A stretch of 64,000 nt of DNA from Medicago truncatula (GCF_003473485.1 NC_053049.1:29347292-29411291), one strand, 5' to 3'. Counted from the stretch's first letter, positions 33,225-44,303 are shown. Numbers and translations are program-made. The notes: generated by a model from the letters alone, not told the origin.

Positions 33225-34324
33225 TCCACATAAATCACCAAACATCATATAAATATATATATATATACACTCCACATACATCAAAATAATTAAATATAAC
33301 AACTAGGACGTTACAGATAGTGTTTTCCGACGCGGTGGCCGGTGGTGGCACCACCGCGCCGGAGTTCAAACTTACTCCGATTCAAAAATTTCTTGTAGTT
33401 TTAAACATCCTTTTGCGTGCTGGTTTCAATTCTTAAAACAAATTTTCAAAACAAAACACGGATTTACATAGATCTACAAAACAAAATTCGAAAAAAAAGG
33501 ATGAACAAAACTCTTACCCTTTGTTACTTCTCGTACCGGTTCGGCTTACCTCTTCCTCTACGGTTCAGATCCGGTTTGGCTCGGTATGTATTCCGGTTCA
33601 GCCGGTTCGATTCTGTTATCACTTTCTTCTCCTTTCACGATCCGGTTCAAGCTTTGTTCCTTCTTGCTGCTCAGTTCCGAATCAGCTTGGATTTGAATGT
33701 GACTTTGGTTCCGTTTCTGTTAGTGTATGGTGATGAACACTGTGTACATGTTCTTGAGATTCTGGAGAAATCCTTTGGAAAAAAAAATGTTTGATCTGAA
33801 CAGATCTGAAAATTTGGGAGAATTAGGGTTCTTGAGTTTGACTGTGCGGCTACGGTGTCAGTGTGTACAGTGCAGCCTCCTCTTTTCTTTTTGCAGGTTT
33901 TTATTTTATAGCATTATGGTTGAAGAGAAAAAGGAATGGAAACAAAAATTTGACCCTATGAATCTGCCTATCTATCTGAATATGAGGCGTATGAAAAAAA
34001 TATTTTTTTGGACCCTTGCTGGGATTTTTCGGACTCATTGACATTATAGCACAAAAACAGAAAATAAACTATTAAATACATAAAAAAAAAGTAACCAATT
34101 TTAAAATCAAAATTAAAATTAAAACTAATAAAAGATGGAAATTGAATACTGAAATAAAAAGAAAATAAAGAGAGAAGATGGCCCTACTCGGAATCAAAAA
34201 ATGAGGTATTTTAAAGTAACCTCTTTGTCGAAATTTCGTCTGAAACGACAAAAATTTCCGACATTAAAAATACGAATAAAATGGGTAAGAATAGAGAAAA
34301 GTGGTCAAAATTTGGGGTATGACA
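29618..34324 (-). repeat. Ogre 5' LTR, interrupted by a solo LTR
   Basis: Matches the LTR at 9854-12312. It is interrupted at 31055-33315 by another family's solo LTR with its 5-bp duplication. Without the insertion it is 2,441 bp. Confidence 0.9.
31055..33315 (+). mobile_element. Solo LTR, TGTAACACCCC family, copy 2
   Basis: 2,261 bp, starting TGTAACACCCC and ending GGACGTTACA, with a perfect 5-bp duplication GATAG (31050-31054 and 33316-33320). The uninterrupted Ogre LTR reads straight through at this point, which proves the boundaries. It shares both flanking portions and the three 'gaccgaagccctcaccgc'-type repeats (one changed to 'gacatgagtcctcaccgc') with copy 1. The middle differs: instead of CTCGCCATGGCGAG palindromes it has about six copies of 'aatcgcctcatgattt' (32388-32580). 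Confidence 0.88.
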
Positions 34325-34345
34325 ATGTTCAAATATCACTACTCA

Positions 34346-34417
34346 TAAAAAAAATACATTGTAGAATGCATTTTTGGTTTTTGTCGCCATTTTAAACCCT
34401 TAGAACATCCATTTTAA
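34346..34417 (+). pseudogene. NCR4 pseudogene, 3' part of exon 2
   Basis: After the MITE end and an A-run, the NCR second exon resumes with TAC ATT GTA GAA TGC and reads YIVECIFGFCRHFKPLEHPF to TAA at 34415-34417. It holds the third and fourth cysteines with the x4 spacing. It belongs to the gene fragment at 9464-9686, now 24.7 kb away. The unit's 3' flank continues to about 34880. Confidence 0.9.
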
Positions 34418-34533
34418 AAATAATTATGTTACCTCTAGGCATATAGTTTTACTTGTATGTAATAATCTTCATAATAATGTTTTTACTTTTATAATTTACT
34501 TTAAAGTTTGTTTATATTCTATGGATGAAAATT

Positions 34534-34534
<1 letters not shown>

Positions 34535-34622
<88 letters not shown>

Positions 34623-34680
34623 GTTATTATTATTATTACTATTATTATTATTATTATTATTATTAATACTATTACTACTA
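34535..34680. repeat. (ATT)n microsatellite, NCR4 3' flank
   Basis: About 145 bp of ATT repeats with a few ACT/AGT interruptions, the longest such run in the window. Frames reading poly-Asn or poly-Ile here are artefacts. Confidence 0.95.
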
Positions 34681-34967
34681 CTATTATTATATGCAAATAG
34701 TTTAGTTTGCGTACAAAAGATATCACAAGAAAGAATGTCACTTAAAAACAATAATAAACTACTTTAATAGATAAATACAATATATGATTATTTAGATCAA
34801 TTGTTAATTCTGATTATATATTTAGTATGGTTCTAGAAAAACATTGGAAAGATTTGTTAGGCCTAACTCAAGTCATGACTAAAATTAATCTTCAAAATTT
34901 TAACCGAACTACAATTGTCTACCCATTCAATATCAATCCTCCAACTCAAGTCATGACTAATAATAAA

Positions 34968-35090
34968 AATTGAATAAAAATGTCAAGGGTGAGGTATATT
35001 AAAGATTTGATTTTTCTAATAATAAATTGTAATGGGAATGGATGGTAAGAGAGAAAATGTCCCTAGCTAGTCCTTATGGATGGTCGTTTG

Positions 35091-35169
<79 letters not shown>

Positions 35170-35442
35170 AAAGCTTCAATCCTTCTGTTATAGGGTTTTT
35201 GATTAACTTGTTGAATCCATATTTATAAAGCGAATATTCTGTTTTTTTCTTCCTCCAAAAATCTAGTTAGGGTTTATCCGATACACAACTCATAAATCAA
35301 AATTGAATAAAAATGTCAAGGGTGAGGCATATTAAAGATTTGATTTTTCTAATAATTACATGTAATGGGAACGAATGGTAAGAGAGAAAATGTTCTTAGC
35401 TAGTCATTATGGATAGCCGTTCTCTCTCTCTCTCTCACTTTC

Positions 35443-35476
<34 letters not shown>

Positions 35477-35709
35477 AAAGCTTCGATGCTTCTGTTTTTG
35501 GGTTTTTGATTAACTTGTTGAATCCGTATTTATCAAGCGAATATTTTGTTTTTTTCTTCCTCCAGAAATCTAGTTAGGGTTTATCCGATACACAACTCAT
35601 AAATTAAAATTGAATAAAAATGTCGAGGGTGAGGCATATTAAAGATTTGATTTTTCTAATAATAACCTGTAATGGGAATGAACGGTAAGAGAATTATGGA
35701 AGGTCGTTT

Positions 35710-35743
<34 letters not shown>

Positions 35744-36029
35744 ACTATCTCTATCTATCAATCTACAAAAGCTTCAATCCTTCTGTTTTATCTTTTATGG
35801 TTTTGATTAACTTGTTGAATTCTTATTTATCAAGCGAATATTCTGTTTTTTTCTTCCTCCAAAAATCTAATTAGGGTTTATCCGATACACAACTCATAAA
35901 TCAAAATTGATAAAAATGTCAAGAGTGAGGCATATTAAAGATTTTTTATTTTTCTTATAATAAACAGTAATGGGAACGAATGGTGAGAGAGAAAATGTTC
36001 TTAGCTAGTCCTTATGGATGGTCATTTGC

Positions 36030-36107
<78 letters not shown>

Positions 36108-36235
36108 CAAAAGCTTCAATCGTTCTGTTTTAGGGTTTTTGATTAACTTGTTGAATCCTTATTTATCAAGCGAATATTCTGTTTTTTCTTCCTCCAAAAA
36201 TCTAGTTAGGGTTTATCCGATACACAATCTTTGAT
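34968..36235. repeat. Four tandem copies of a ~310-bp promoter-like unit
   Basis: Each unit runs in order through 'aattgaataaaaatgtcaag', a 'ggatggtcgtttgctctctc' stretch, a CT microsatellite, usually a TA microsatellite, 'aaaagcttcaatccttctg', 'gcgaatattctgttttttt' and 'ctagttagggtttatccgat'. The word 'aagcgaatattctg' (or close) recurs at about 35228, 35537, 35836 and 36170, giving periods of about 309, 299 and 334 bp; the differences lie in the CT/TA runs. The third copy has lost the TA run. The composition (CT tract, TA run, AGGGTTT telo-box-like word) looks like a duplicated gene 5' region, but no coding exon follows that I can recognise. The stretch 36236-36786 shows no gene. Confidence 0.8.
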
Positions 36236-36786
36236 TGTTATTTGATAATAAATTGAGTTTATGTGCATTGTGCGGAGCGGTTGCGGAATATTTGAGGAGC
36301 TTAATTGATTCAATTGCTACAATATTGTGGTGTCTCATGGCTTTTGGACGATGGCGTACAGCACCATTTTATTTTTCAATTGATTAATACAACTTGTTCA
36401 GAATTTTTTTTTATCCACGCACCTTTGTAATGGTAGAAAACACATATATGAGATAAAACATGAGGAAGTTTGATGGTCATACACTTATGTAAAATAAGAT
36501 GTCATAGGTTTATTGAAAAACTAACAAATTATTCACAAGAAAAAAAAGAACGCACAGAAAATTGTTCATAAAAATCTTGATATAAGATTCAATAGCTAGA
36601 TATGCAGAATTGAGATGAAAAATACAATTGCTAATCAATTATTATGAAATAATGTCAGCCATTAACACCCCATCTTAACAATTATTATGAATTAACCAAG
36701 ACCATTAATTATTTTAAAATGAAGGGCCATGATTTGGAGTATGTGTTTAGACTTACTCTTAGAGTAAATGAATCTCTTCTGATATA

Positions 36787-37070
36787 CTCCCTCCGTCCCT
36801 ATATGTAACAACCCATTTGATTTTATTTTTGTCCCTAAATGTAAACTTTTTTTTAAATTACTAGATGTATTTATTATTTTTTTCCTAAACATACCCCTAA
36901 TTAATACTACTAACTTATCTTGAAATATGTAAAGTCAAATTTAATATACATACAAACAAAGGACAATTTGGTAATATTAACACACAAAATAGACACATTA
37001 ATTACATTAACAACTTTTCTTAAGAAATGTGAAAAAGGCAAAGGGGGTTTACATATAGAGACGGAGGGAG
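36787..37070. mobile_element. Stowaway-type MITE
   Basis: 284 bp with terminal inverted repeats CTCCCTCCGTCCC and the complementary GACGGAGGGAG, flanked by TA on both sides. This is the known Stowaway (Tc1/mariner-type) signature. No coding capacity. Confidence 0.93.
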
Positions 37071-38029
37071 TATATATATAGGTATTTTATAAATTGATTA
37101 TTCGAATTACACAAATCAAATGGTGTTGTGTTTCTTTATTCGGTGCAATTTTATTCATTGGGTGCAATTTGTTTCCGTCAAATTTTCATCCACATCAACA
37201 ATAGTGTTCCCGTGATATTCATGTAGAAAAATGTAAACATAATCGTCATAGTCAAATTATTTGGCCAAATGGTGCACCGCTATAAATAGAAGTGTTGTGT
37301 GCAATATTGTTGTTGAAATCGCGCCTTAAATCCCAAACTCTAAGGTATTGCAACTTTACTCACTTTAACGATTCAAATTCACAGCAAAATCTTAAAATAC
37401 GTGCAAAACTCTAGTAAAATCGCATCAAAATTGCACAAAATCGTGAAAATAAAGCAAAATCGAAGGAGTTTAAAGGATTCCATCCATTTTTATGATACCG
37501 GTAAACTTTGGTCCGGTTCATCAATTGACCCAGTTTGTACTGGTGACCCAGTTCTATAAACACGTAAAAGTCAACAAAGTAACTAATTATTTCATATCAC
37601 ATTGTCTCTTCACCATAAGAGATTGATGAACATGAACAGGTTGATATATTGTGAGATAATCCATATAATTGATGCTTTTTTCGTGATTTATGATTGCATC
37701 TAGGCTTTGCCCTTGAGTATTTTGTTAGGCATCTAGTCTTTTTCCTTGAAACTTAATAGTCACTTACATCAAGTATTTGTTTCAAGTACTTTGTCTAGGT
37801 TGTTCAACATTATTATGACTAGTAAAGAATATTCGGCTTCTAGGCTTTGAGTCTATAAATATTTAATTTATTTATATATGCAATTTTTTTTTAATAACAT
37901 TTATATATGCAATTTATAACATATATTTAGCATGAATTTATAACATATATTTAGCATGATTTTTTGTTTTTGTAGAATCCATCAATTTTGATTGCGATTT
38001 TACGATTTTTGATTTTGCTGATCCCTTTC
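37071..38029. other. No gene recognised
   Basis: AT-rich sequence. It includes an A-rich run with repeated 'aaaatcg' words (37380-37470) and a direct duplication around 'tttatatatgcaattt' and 'aacatatatttagcatga' (about 37870-37960). No open frame or RNA signal supported. Confidence 0.5.
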
Positions 38030-40010
38030 AACCTGAACTAAAATCACGACTTTGACAACCTTGGTGTGCAAAACTCCCCGTCATTTGGAATTCTTTGGGA
38101 CATTAATAGTAAAGATACGTAAAATCATGCGTTTTAACTTAGGAAGAGGCTTTTACGAGTTCACCTTTTCTTCCCTCGAAGATGTTCAAAGTGTCAGATC
38201 TCTCAACTCTTGGAACTTAAGCCCTAAGTATTAAAACTCATTCTTGGAGTACAAATTTTTTCCCTAGTCTGCAACAATAATATGCATCTCAAGTTTATGT
38301 CAGAATTTATGATTTAGGTCAAGAATATTGGCTGCCCAACATTATATTTGCAATCGCAAGTAGCTTGTTACTCCTATTTTTTTGGATGCAACAACTAATA
38401 AATCTATGTTTGAGCAATCATTTGGTCACTACGCGCATATTTAGCTTATGTGGATTTAACTTTTGATCTTAGAAATTGTGTTCTTATGGAGAAAATAACA
38501 ACGATAATATTTTACATACGTCTGTTGCTCATCATCAGGAAGATACTTCCTCCTTTGAAGGATCTGAATTTTTTTATGATACGGATGAGGAAGTAGAAGA
38601 TATAGAATTGATGAACCAGAAGCTAAAATTATAGAAAGTATGGTTTAGGTTTAGGGTGGCAACAACGGATTCCCTAAGTGGTGCAACCAGATGTCCAAAT
38701 ATTTAAAGAATTTTTTCTGGTTTGGAAGAAAAGGGTGCAATTAGTAATGACCCTCAGATGCAGTATAACCATGAGTGTGAGAAGTCTAATGATGTTGATC
38801 ACGAGCAAAATTTTGGTGCAGAAAATGTGCAAAATTATGATGAAACGGTTAGCTCACACTATGTGGAAAATAGAAGAGATGGTAACAACAAAGAGGAAGA
38901 AAATAACTGTGAATATTTTCAATTTGCAAGTGGTTTAAAGTCTAAAAAAGGTCTTATAATAAGAAGAAGAAAAAATATAACAAAGGCTCTCATGGATCCC
39001 AATATATGGTAGTATCTCTAAACCCTACTCAATTAAGTCTATATATTGGAACATTAGGGGTATTGAAAACTCCCTTTCTAAGTTGGACTTTAAAAGGCTT
39101 TGCGATCTTAACACAATCCGATGTGTTCTTTTTTATCATGGAGCCTTGGTTGAACTCTAGTGTTTTTCTCTAGAAGACTGATATCTCAGTTAAATCTTTT
39201 TTTTTTTTTGCTATAAATTGTAGAGGTTCTCTTCTTAATTTATGTTTATGGTGCTTATGTTATGTTAATTAAAATCTAACTATCCTTGTGGTTTTATATC
39301 AACATGTCTCTTTTACATTTTAGAGTGTTACTTTTTCCACTCTACTGTCTTCTCACGCGCCCTGCAAAAATTTCAAAAATACCCCTGTTAGTGCTTTTCA
39401 GATTTTATTGGTGATTGTACAACACTATTCTTGAGGCCCATGAGAACTATGGTAGACATGCTCCTCCTAGCTAGAATTGCCATTTTTGAATTTCTGGAAT
39501 GGTTGAATTCCAATGATCTGTTGTATCTTCCTACTAGAGGTGCTTCTTTTACTTGGTTTAATGGGAGAAGAGGTTCTTGCCACACTAAAAAGCATCTTAA
39601 TGAAGTTGTTTGTAATAACTCTTGATTGATGACTGGATGTCTTCTAATTGTTGCACTCTCATTAAATCTAATTTTGATCATTATCCTTTATTACTAGATT
39701 TTCAGCACAATGAAATCAGGTATGTTTCCTCTTTCAATTCAATCTTTTCTAATTTGATTACATTACAACCATTTTCTTGTCTTCCAAATTTCCTCATTAT
39801 CTTAATGGTAAGTCGGATGGTAATTTATCTTGCAAGAGAGCGAGGAGGCAAAGGGGTCATTTATCCCCTCTTCATTTTTGTTTTGCAGAAGATGTCTCAA
39901 GTCGGGAGTTAACTAAGATGGTTAATGACTACATCTCATCATATGATGTTTTTAGTTATTTTTTGGAGTCTGTTACTGTTCATTTGAAGACATTATCGTG
40001 GTTTTAGATT
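38030..40010 (+). pseudogene. Decayed L1-type LINE (ORF1, endonuclease and RT fragments)
   Basis: Broken frames in the order expected of a plant L1. Positions 38120-38230 resemble a DUF4283 ORF1 domain (LGRGFYEFTFSSLEDVQSVRS). Positions 39040-39110 give a YWNIRGIENSLSKLDFKRLC start like the endonuclease N-terminus. Positions 39400-39700 give the later endonuclease (FEFLEWLNSND, then LPTRGASFTWFNGRRGS). Positions 39840-39930 give a reverse-transcriptase piece (HLSPLHFCFAEDVSSREL). Large deletions separate the parts and stops are frequent. It is unrelated in state to the LINE fragment at 5095. Confidence 0.72.
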
Positions 40011-40537
40011 GAGTTGTTCATGGTTTTGAGCATTTTTTTATTTGAGTCATTGTAAATCTATTTCTTCCCTAACTAGATAACTACATATTTATTTTGAGTC
40101 TTTTATGGTTAAATCATGTAATTATACAAAGCAACACACCTCGTGGAAGTCCATAATGTGAAAATAATAAACCAAAGCAAACACACCGTGAAAATGCCTA
40201 TTTATGAGCCTCTATCTACAAAAAATAATTCATTTTGAATCAATCTTAATTTAAGGTTTATAAGTTGGCATCTTTCTTTAACCAAGATCAATATTTATGT
40301 ATTTTGCTCAAAATTAGTTTATGTGTGAGTGTGAGTCCCGACCATGAGAGCAATATGACATTCTCACGTCTCCTACAACTATGCAAGTATAAGTCCCTTA
40401 AATACTTGTGGAACAACATGACATTTTGAAGTCAATTACATTTGGGGTATAAGTCCATGTATATCGGCATGGATAATACAACATATGGAAGGGCTAGAAT
40501 CTTAGGCCCAACGAGGTTAACCATCGTTTATATAAAC

Positions 40538-41748
40538 TGATGACAGAGTATCATATGACATCTTGGCTATGTTTTTAGTACTTTTTCTTCGCAATCGAAG
40601 ACAAATAAAATGAGATTTAAAGGAGTTGCCAATGGTTTAAGGAGCATAATGTATTGTTTTCACTCGAGTCATCATAATATAGTTTTATCCTAGATCATGC
40701 AACTCCATAGGTGTTTTGATTGTTTTGTAGTGAGGAATCATGTAAATCATCAAATCAAGACATCTTGTGGGGCTTCTTCAGACGCCCCCTGCGCTTGGGA
40801 AAACATTCCTTGCTGCCCCAGGCACCTCTGCACCCAGTCCAGGCGCCTGGCAGCAGGTAAAAACCGCTTTTTGCTTGTTTTCTAAACTGGATCGGAGGAT
40901 AAAGCCTGATTTTCTTCTCTTAATTCCTAAGTAACTTAATGTTATAAATAGAGACCCTTGCCCACTATTTTATTCATTCAGAAACATTGACGCTTAAGAC
41001 ATCAAAGATTCAAGGCATAATTTCTCCTCCTTTTATTCTTTCTAGGGTAGGTTTTTCTATTGTTTTATTACGATGTTTACTGCGATGAGCAACTAAATAG
41101 CTAGATTAGGGTTCCACTATAAACCCCTTCTTATTTGTTAGAATATATTAATAAAGTTTTCATTCAATTTATTCTTCTTATTGTGTTCAGAGGTAAATTA
41201 GATTATGTCCATTCTTAATGCTTTGGCAATTGGTTAACTACGAGTGTAACCTTGTAGATTGATTTGTATGGTTAAACTAGGCACTGACAACCCAAAAATT
41301 TATTAGTTCATTGACTTTTCTAATTACTACTTCTTATAGAAGTTAGGAAGTAAAGGTTTGAGTCATCTCCGTCGATGCTTAGAACACTGCTCGGGTGGAT
41401 CCTACACAAGTTACCTATAGGAACTTAGAACAAGTAGCACCGCCATGACACATTAAATCAATGATCCACAAAATAAGTTGTTTTGTTTCTTTAAAGATAA
41501 ATTTCAATCAAAGCCGAAGGGGGATTCAAGGAAACCTTAATTGTCATTAATCATCTGAATCACAAAAACTTAATCTTGCATTTGATAGGGGATTTTAACC
41601 TTGAAATTCTATTCATCGTTTATTACTTTTCACTTTTAAAATAACTTTTGCTAATTATTGAATTGAACAACAATCCCTTTGGAGAACGATAGAACTTACA
41701 ACTTTACTATTTGTTATGATTTGGTGCACTTGCCAATTTTGTCCATCA
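40538..41748 (+). mobile_element. Probable Athila-type solo LTR
   Basis: 1,211 bp starting TGATGACAGAG and ending TTGTCCATCA, flanked by TAAAC and TAAAG (four of five match). There is no internal region on either side. Inside are a TATA-like 'tataaatagagacc' (about 40943) and the palindrome CCAGGCGCCTGG (40839-40850) within a GC-rich patch (40770-40860). The start is shared with the LTR at 45510-46776. Confidence 0.6.
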
Positions 41749-41989
41749 TAAAGCTTACGCCATATTTGGTATAAAACATATATTAATCGAACAAAGAGAA
41801 AGAGAGGATTTGAATTATCCTAAACATTGTTTAACATTTGAATCAAAAATCCATTTACTTTGCATTGTAGCCAAACAATCTTTTAAATTCCTCTAATTTA
41901 TAGTTTTTAAATAAAAGTTTAGTAAATTTTCTGTTAGAAAATAACAATCCATGTGGAGACGATAATTGAATACTATATTATGTGAAATG

Positions 41990-42050
41990 GTTTGTTGCAC
42001 ATGCCAAATTTATCATCATGTTTTTTGCAACGTTGCCAAGGATTTTTGAT
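41990..42050 (+). other. Decayed LTR end and primer site
   Basis: The sequence 'atttatcatcatgttttttg' followed by 'caacgttgccaagga' resembles an Athila-type LTR end plus a degraded tRNA-Asp primer site. It may mark the 5' end of the decayed retroelement that supplied the following block. Confidence 0.35.
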
Positions 42051-42796
42051 CTTTTAAACAATGCATTTCACTTTACTTATTTATTTTTAAGTTCTTATAT
42101 TCAAAAATAACAAAAAAGATTTCATTTTTAATTTAGTTTATATTCAGTCATATTTTTATTTTGCACTATAATACTATTAGGTTATTTGGCTTCTACTGTT
42201 GCAGGAAAGCAAACAATGAATATTAATAAAGATCAATCCAATCCATATTTTGAGTTGTATTACCCATATTGGATGTGAAGAACCCAATTCTTCACGAGAG
42301 GGGAACTTTTTATTTTGCACTACAATACTATTGGGTATTTGGCTTGTACTGTTGTAGGAAAGAAAACAATGAATAATAATAAAGATCCATTCAATCCATA
42401 TTTTGAGCCGTATTCCCCATATTTGATGGGGAGAACCTAATTATTAACCCTACAAGAAGGAAAGTTGTAGATGAGACGTTTCTCGGGCTTATGAAGGTAT
42501 CTCAGCAAAATAATGAATCTTTTTGCAAGAATTTAACAAGGATCCAGCATCTTCTCAAACCCATGTTCATAACTAATTCATTGTTCTTAATCATGCTTTG
42601 TCATTTGAGATCTTTTAAGTATTTTACCACTTTTTTAACTTTTATTCTTTTCAACTTTATTTTAAGTTTTGTTACTTTGAATGATTTATTTTATTTTTAT
42701 GTAAACAAGTATTCGTTCTTTTTATATTATTACTTGAGACAATATATACTTGCACTAATAGACTCTTAAAAGAATGTAGTGTTTCCAGTGCTACCA

Positions 42797-43003
42797 CTCA
42801 ACTCATACAATTTCCACATTTGATATGTATTAACTTTTATGTAAAATGTTCGAAAAAATGATCTTCTGGTACTTTTAATTTATAAATAAACGTGTTGTCA
42901 CCTCTTTTAAGAGTTATTGATATAATAGTTTCTTTTTTTATAATTCATCACTATTATTTTTATTTTGAATTGTGTACCCTATCTATTACGAAATGCTAAA
43001 ATG

Positions 43004-43008
<5 letters not shown>
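42797..43008 (+). promoter_or_regulatory. Conserved NCR upstream module (NCR5)
   Basis: A fifth copy of the module. It is followed by a short TA run (about 43009-43037) and a proximal promoter in which the 'cgatatattgatgatc' segment of units 2-4 is deleted, as in NCR1. Confidence 0.55.
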
Positions 43009-43040
<32 letters not shown>

Positions 43041-43216
43041 TTATTGGGGATAAAAATGACATATTGATTAGAGATATTTTATATTAATTTTCAATATAAT
43101 AAATGGCTTCTAGCAACTATGGAGTGGTAAAAACTATTTAATTGGCGTTAATAAATCACGACAATTTAACTTATAAGCGATAAAGAAAAAATCATTATAT
43201 GCAAACGAGGAAAATT

Positions 43217-43480
43217 ATGGATTCACTTCACATGCTCATTTATGCTTTTATCATCTTTCTTTCTATACCTCTTCCTCCTACTAGAAGTATGTTATTTTTC
43301 ACACAATTTTTTATTTTCCATGTTTTTCTTTACACAATATTATATCACTTTTGTAACATTCTTTTTTTCTTATTTGACAATGTAGAAACCATTCCATGCA
43401 AAACTAAAGTTGATTGTCCACAACAAATATATTATGTCGTTGAATGCCTTGATGGTTTTTGTGACTATTGGAGAGACTAA
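43217..43480 (+). CDS. NCR5, divergent nodule cysteine-rich peptide (two exons)
   Basis: Exon 1 is 43217-43286, the intron 43287-43385 (GTATGT...GTAG, phase 1) and exon 2 43386-43480; 54 residues. The signal peptide reads MDSLHMLIYAFIIFLSIPLP. The mature part has the same C-x5-C-x9-C-x4-C frame (TIPCKTKVDC start) but ends CDYWRD instead of CRHFKPLEHPF: the tail is five residues shorter and turned from basic to acidic. The acceptor moved from TTAG|G to TGTAG|A and still keeps phase. An outer in-frame ATG at 43199 would add MQTRKI. No disabling change seen. Confidence 0.85.
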   Translation: MDSLHMLIYAFIIFLSIPLPPTRSMLFFTQFFIFHVFLYTILYHFCNILFFLFDNVETIPCKTKVDCPQQIYYVVECLDGFCDYWRD

Positions 43481-43805
43481 AAAATTCTGTTTAAAAATGA
43501 TTATGTTAACTCTAAGTGTATAGTTTTATTTATATGTAATAATGTTCATAATAATGTTTCTACTTTTATAATTTACTTTAAAATTTGTTTATTATTCTAT
43601 GGATGAAACATGTATTATTATTTTTATTATTATTATTAATTATATGCAAATAGTTTTACTACTAATATAAAAGATATCACAAGAAAGAATGTCACAAAAA
43701 ATAATAATAAAATACTTTAATCCATAAATGCAATATATGATTATTTGGATTAATTTGTTATTCTGATTCTGCATTTACTATGGTTCTAGAAAAACATTGG
43801 AAATG

Positions 43806-43900
43806 TTTTTTTTTTTTTTTAGTGGTAGCCAGAGTTCGAACCCCGGATCTTACATATTTTATGCATTGTTCATACCAACTGAGCTAAACTCACGAGAACA
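43806..43900 (-). mobile_element. tRNA-derived SINE, copy 1
   Basis: On the minus strand: an A-box-like TTAGCTCAGTTGGTA, a B-box-like GGGGTTCGAACTC, a short body and a poly-A tail (poly-T on plus at 43806-43820). The flanks repeat 'aacattggaaatg' and 'aacattgaaaatg', the target duplication; the uninterrupted unit in other NCR copies has one 'aacattggaaaggtttg'. Confidence 0.8.
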
Positions 43901-44210
43901 AACATTGAAAATGTTTGTAAGCCCTAACTCAACTAAAAATGTAATAATGTTCATAATAATGTTTTTACTTTTATAATTTATTTTAAAATTTGTTTATTAT
44001 TCTATGGATGAAACATGTATTATTATTTTTATTATTATTATTAATTATATGCACCTAGTTTTACTACGAATATAAAAGATATCACAAGAAAGAATGTCAC
44101 AAAAAATAATAATAAAATACTTTAATCCATAAATGCAATATATGATTATTTGGATTAATTTTTTATTCTGATTCTGCATTTACTATGATTTTAGAAAAAC
44201 ATTGGAAATG

Positions 44211-44303
44211 TTTTTTTTTTTTTAGTGGTAGCCAGGGTTCGAACCCCGGATCTTACATATTTTATGCATTGTCCATACCAACTAAGTTAAACTCACGAGG
44301 ACA
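44211..44303 (-). mobile_element. tRNA-derived SINE, copy 2 (by tandem duplication)
   Basis: The same element as at 43806 carried by the 405-bp duplication, with a few substitutions (gttcgaacccc kept). From 44400 to about 45500 I see no gene, only an AAT/AAC microsatellite at about 45350-45395. Confidence 0.8.

Larger units (their letters stand above)
9854..34324 (-). mobile_element. Ogre-like Ty3 retrotransposon, non-autonomous, with nested insertions
   Basis: An LTR retrotransposon read on the minus strand, 24,471 bp including nested elements. Both LTRs begin TGTCATACCCC and end CGAGCACA (minus strand). A perfect 5-bp target duplication, ATGTT, flanks it at 9849-9853 and 34325-34329. The primer-binding site starts TGGCGACT, as known for Ogre elements (tRNA-Arg type). 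It has a purine tract before the 3' LTR, a Tat/Ogre-type gag and remnants of an Ogre-type integrase, but no reverse transcriptase or RNase H. Removing the Athila-like element and the two solo LTRs leaves about 12 kb, smaller than autonomous Ogres. LTR similarity is high (a handful of differences per kb by eye). Confidence 0.88.
40140..42790. repeat. Duplicated block upstream of NCR5 (copy E)
   Basis: Positions 40140-40450 match 60-640 and positions 42160-42790 match about 690-1310, both diverged and in the same order. The 1.7 kb between them is extra and contains a solo LTR and a second LTR end. As in copy A, the 'ccgttgcagg ... aatgaata' segment is doubled (about 42190 and 42345). The shared order, and the NCR gene following each block, show a segmental duplication that included the gene. 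Confidence 0.6.

Noticed and set aside
34496..34751. Poly-Ile and poly-Asn frames
   Set aside because: Artefacts of the ATT microsatellite.
43821..43890. A tRNA gene (GGTTCGAACC box)
   Set aside because: It has promoter boxes but no cloverleaf, a poly-A tail on the minus strand and a target duplication, so it is a SINE.
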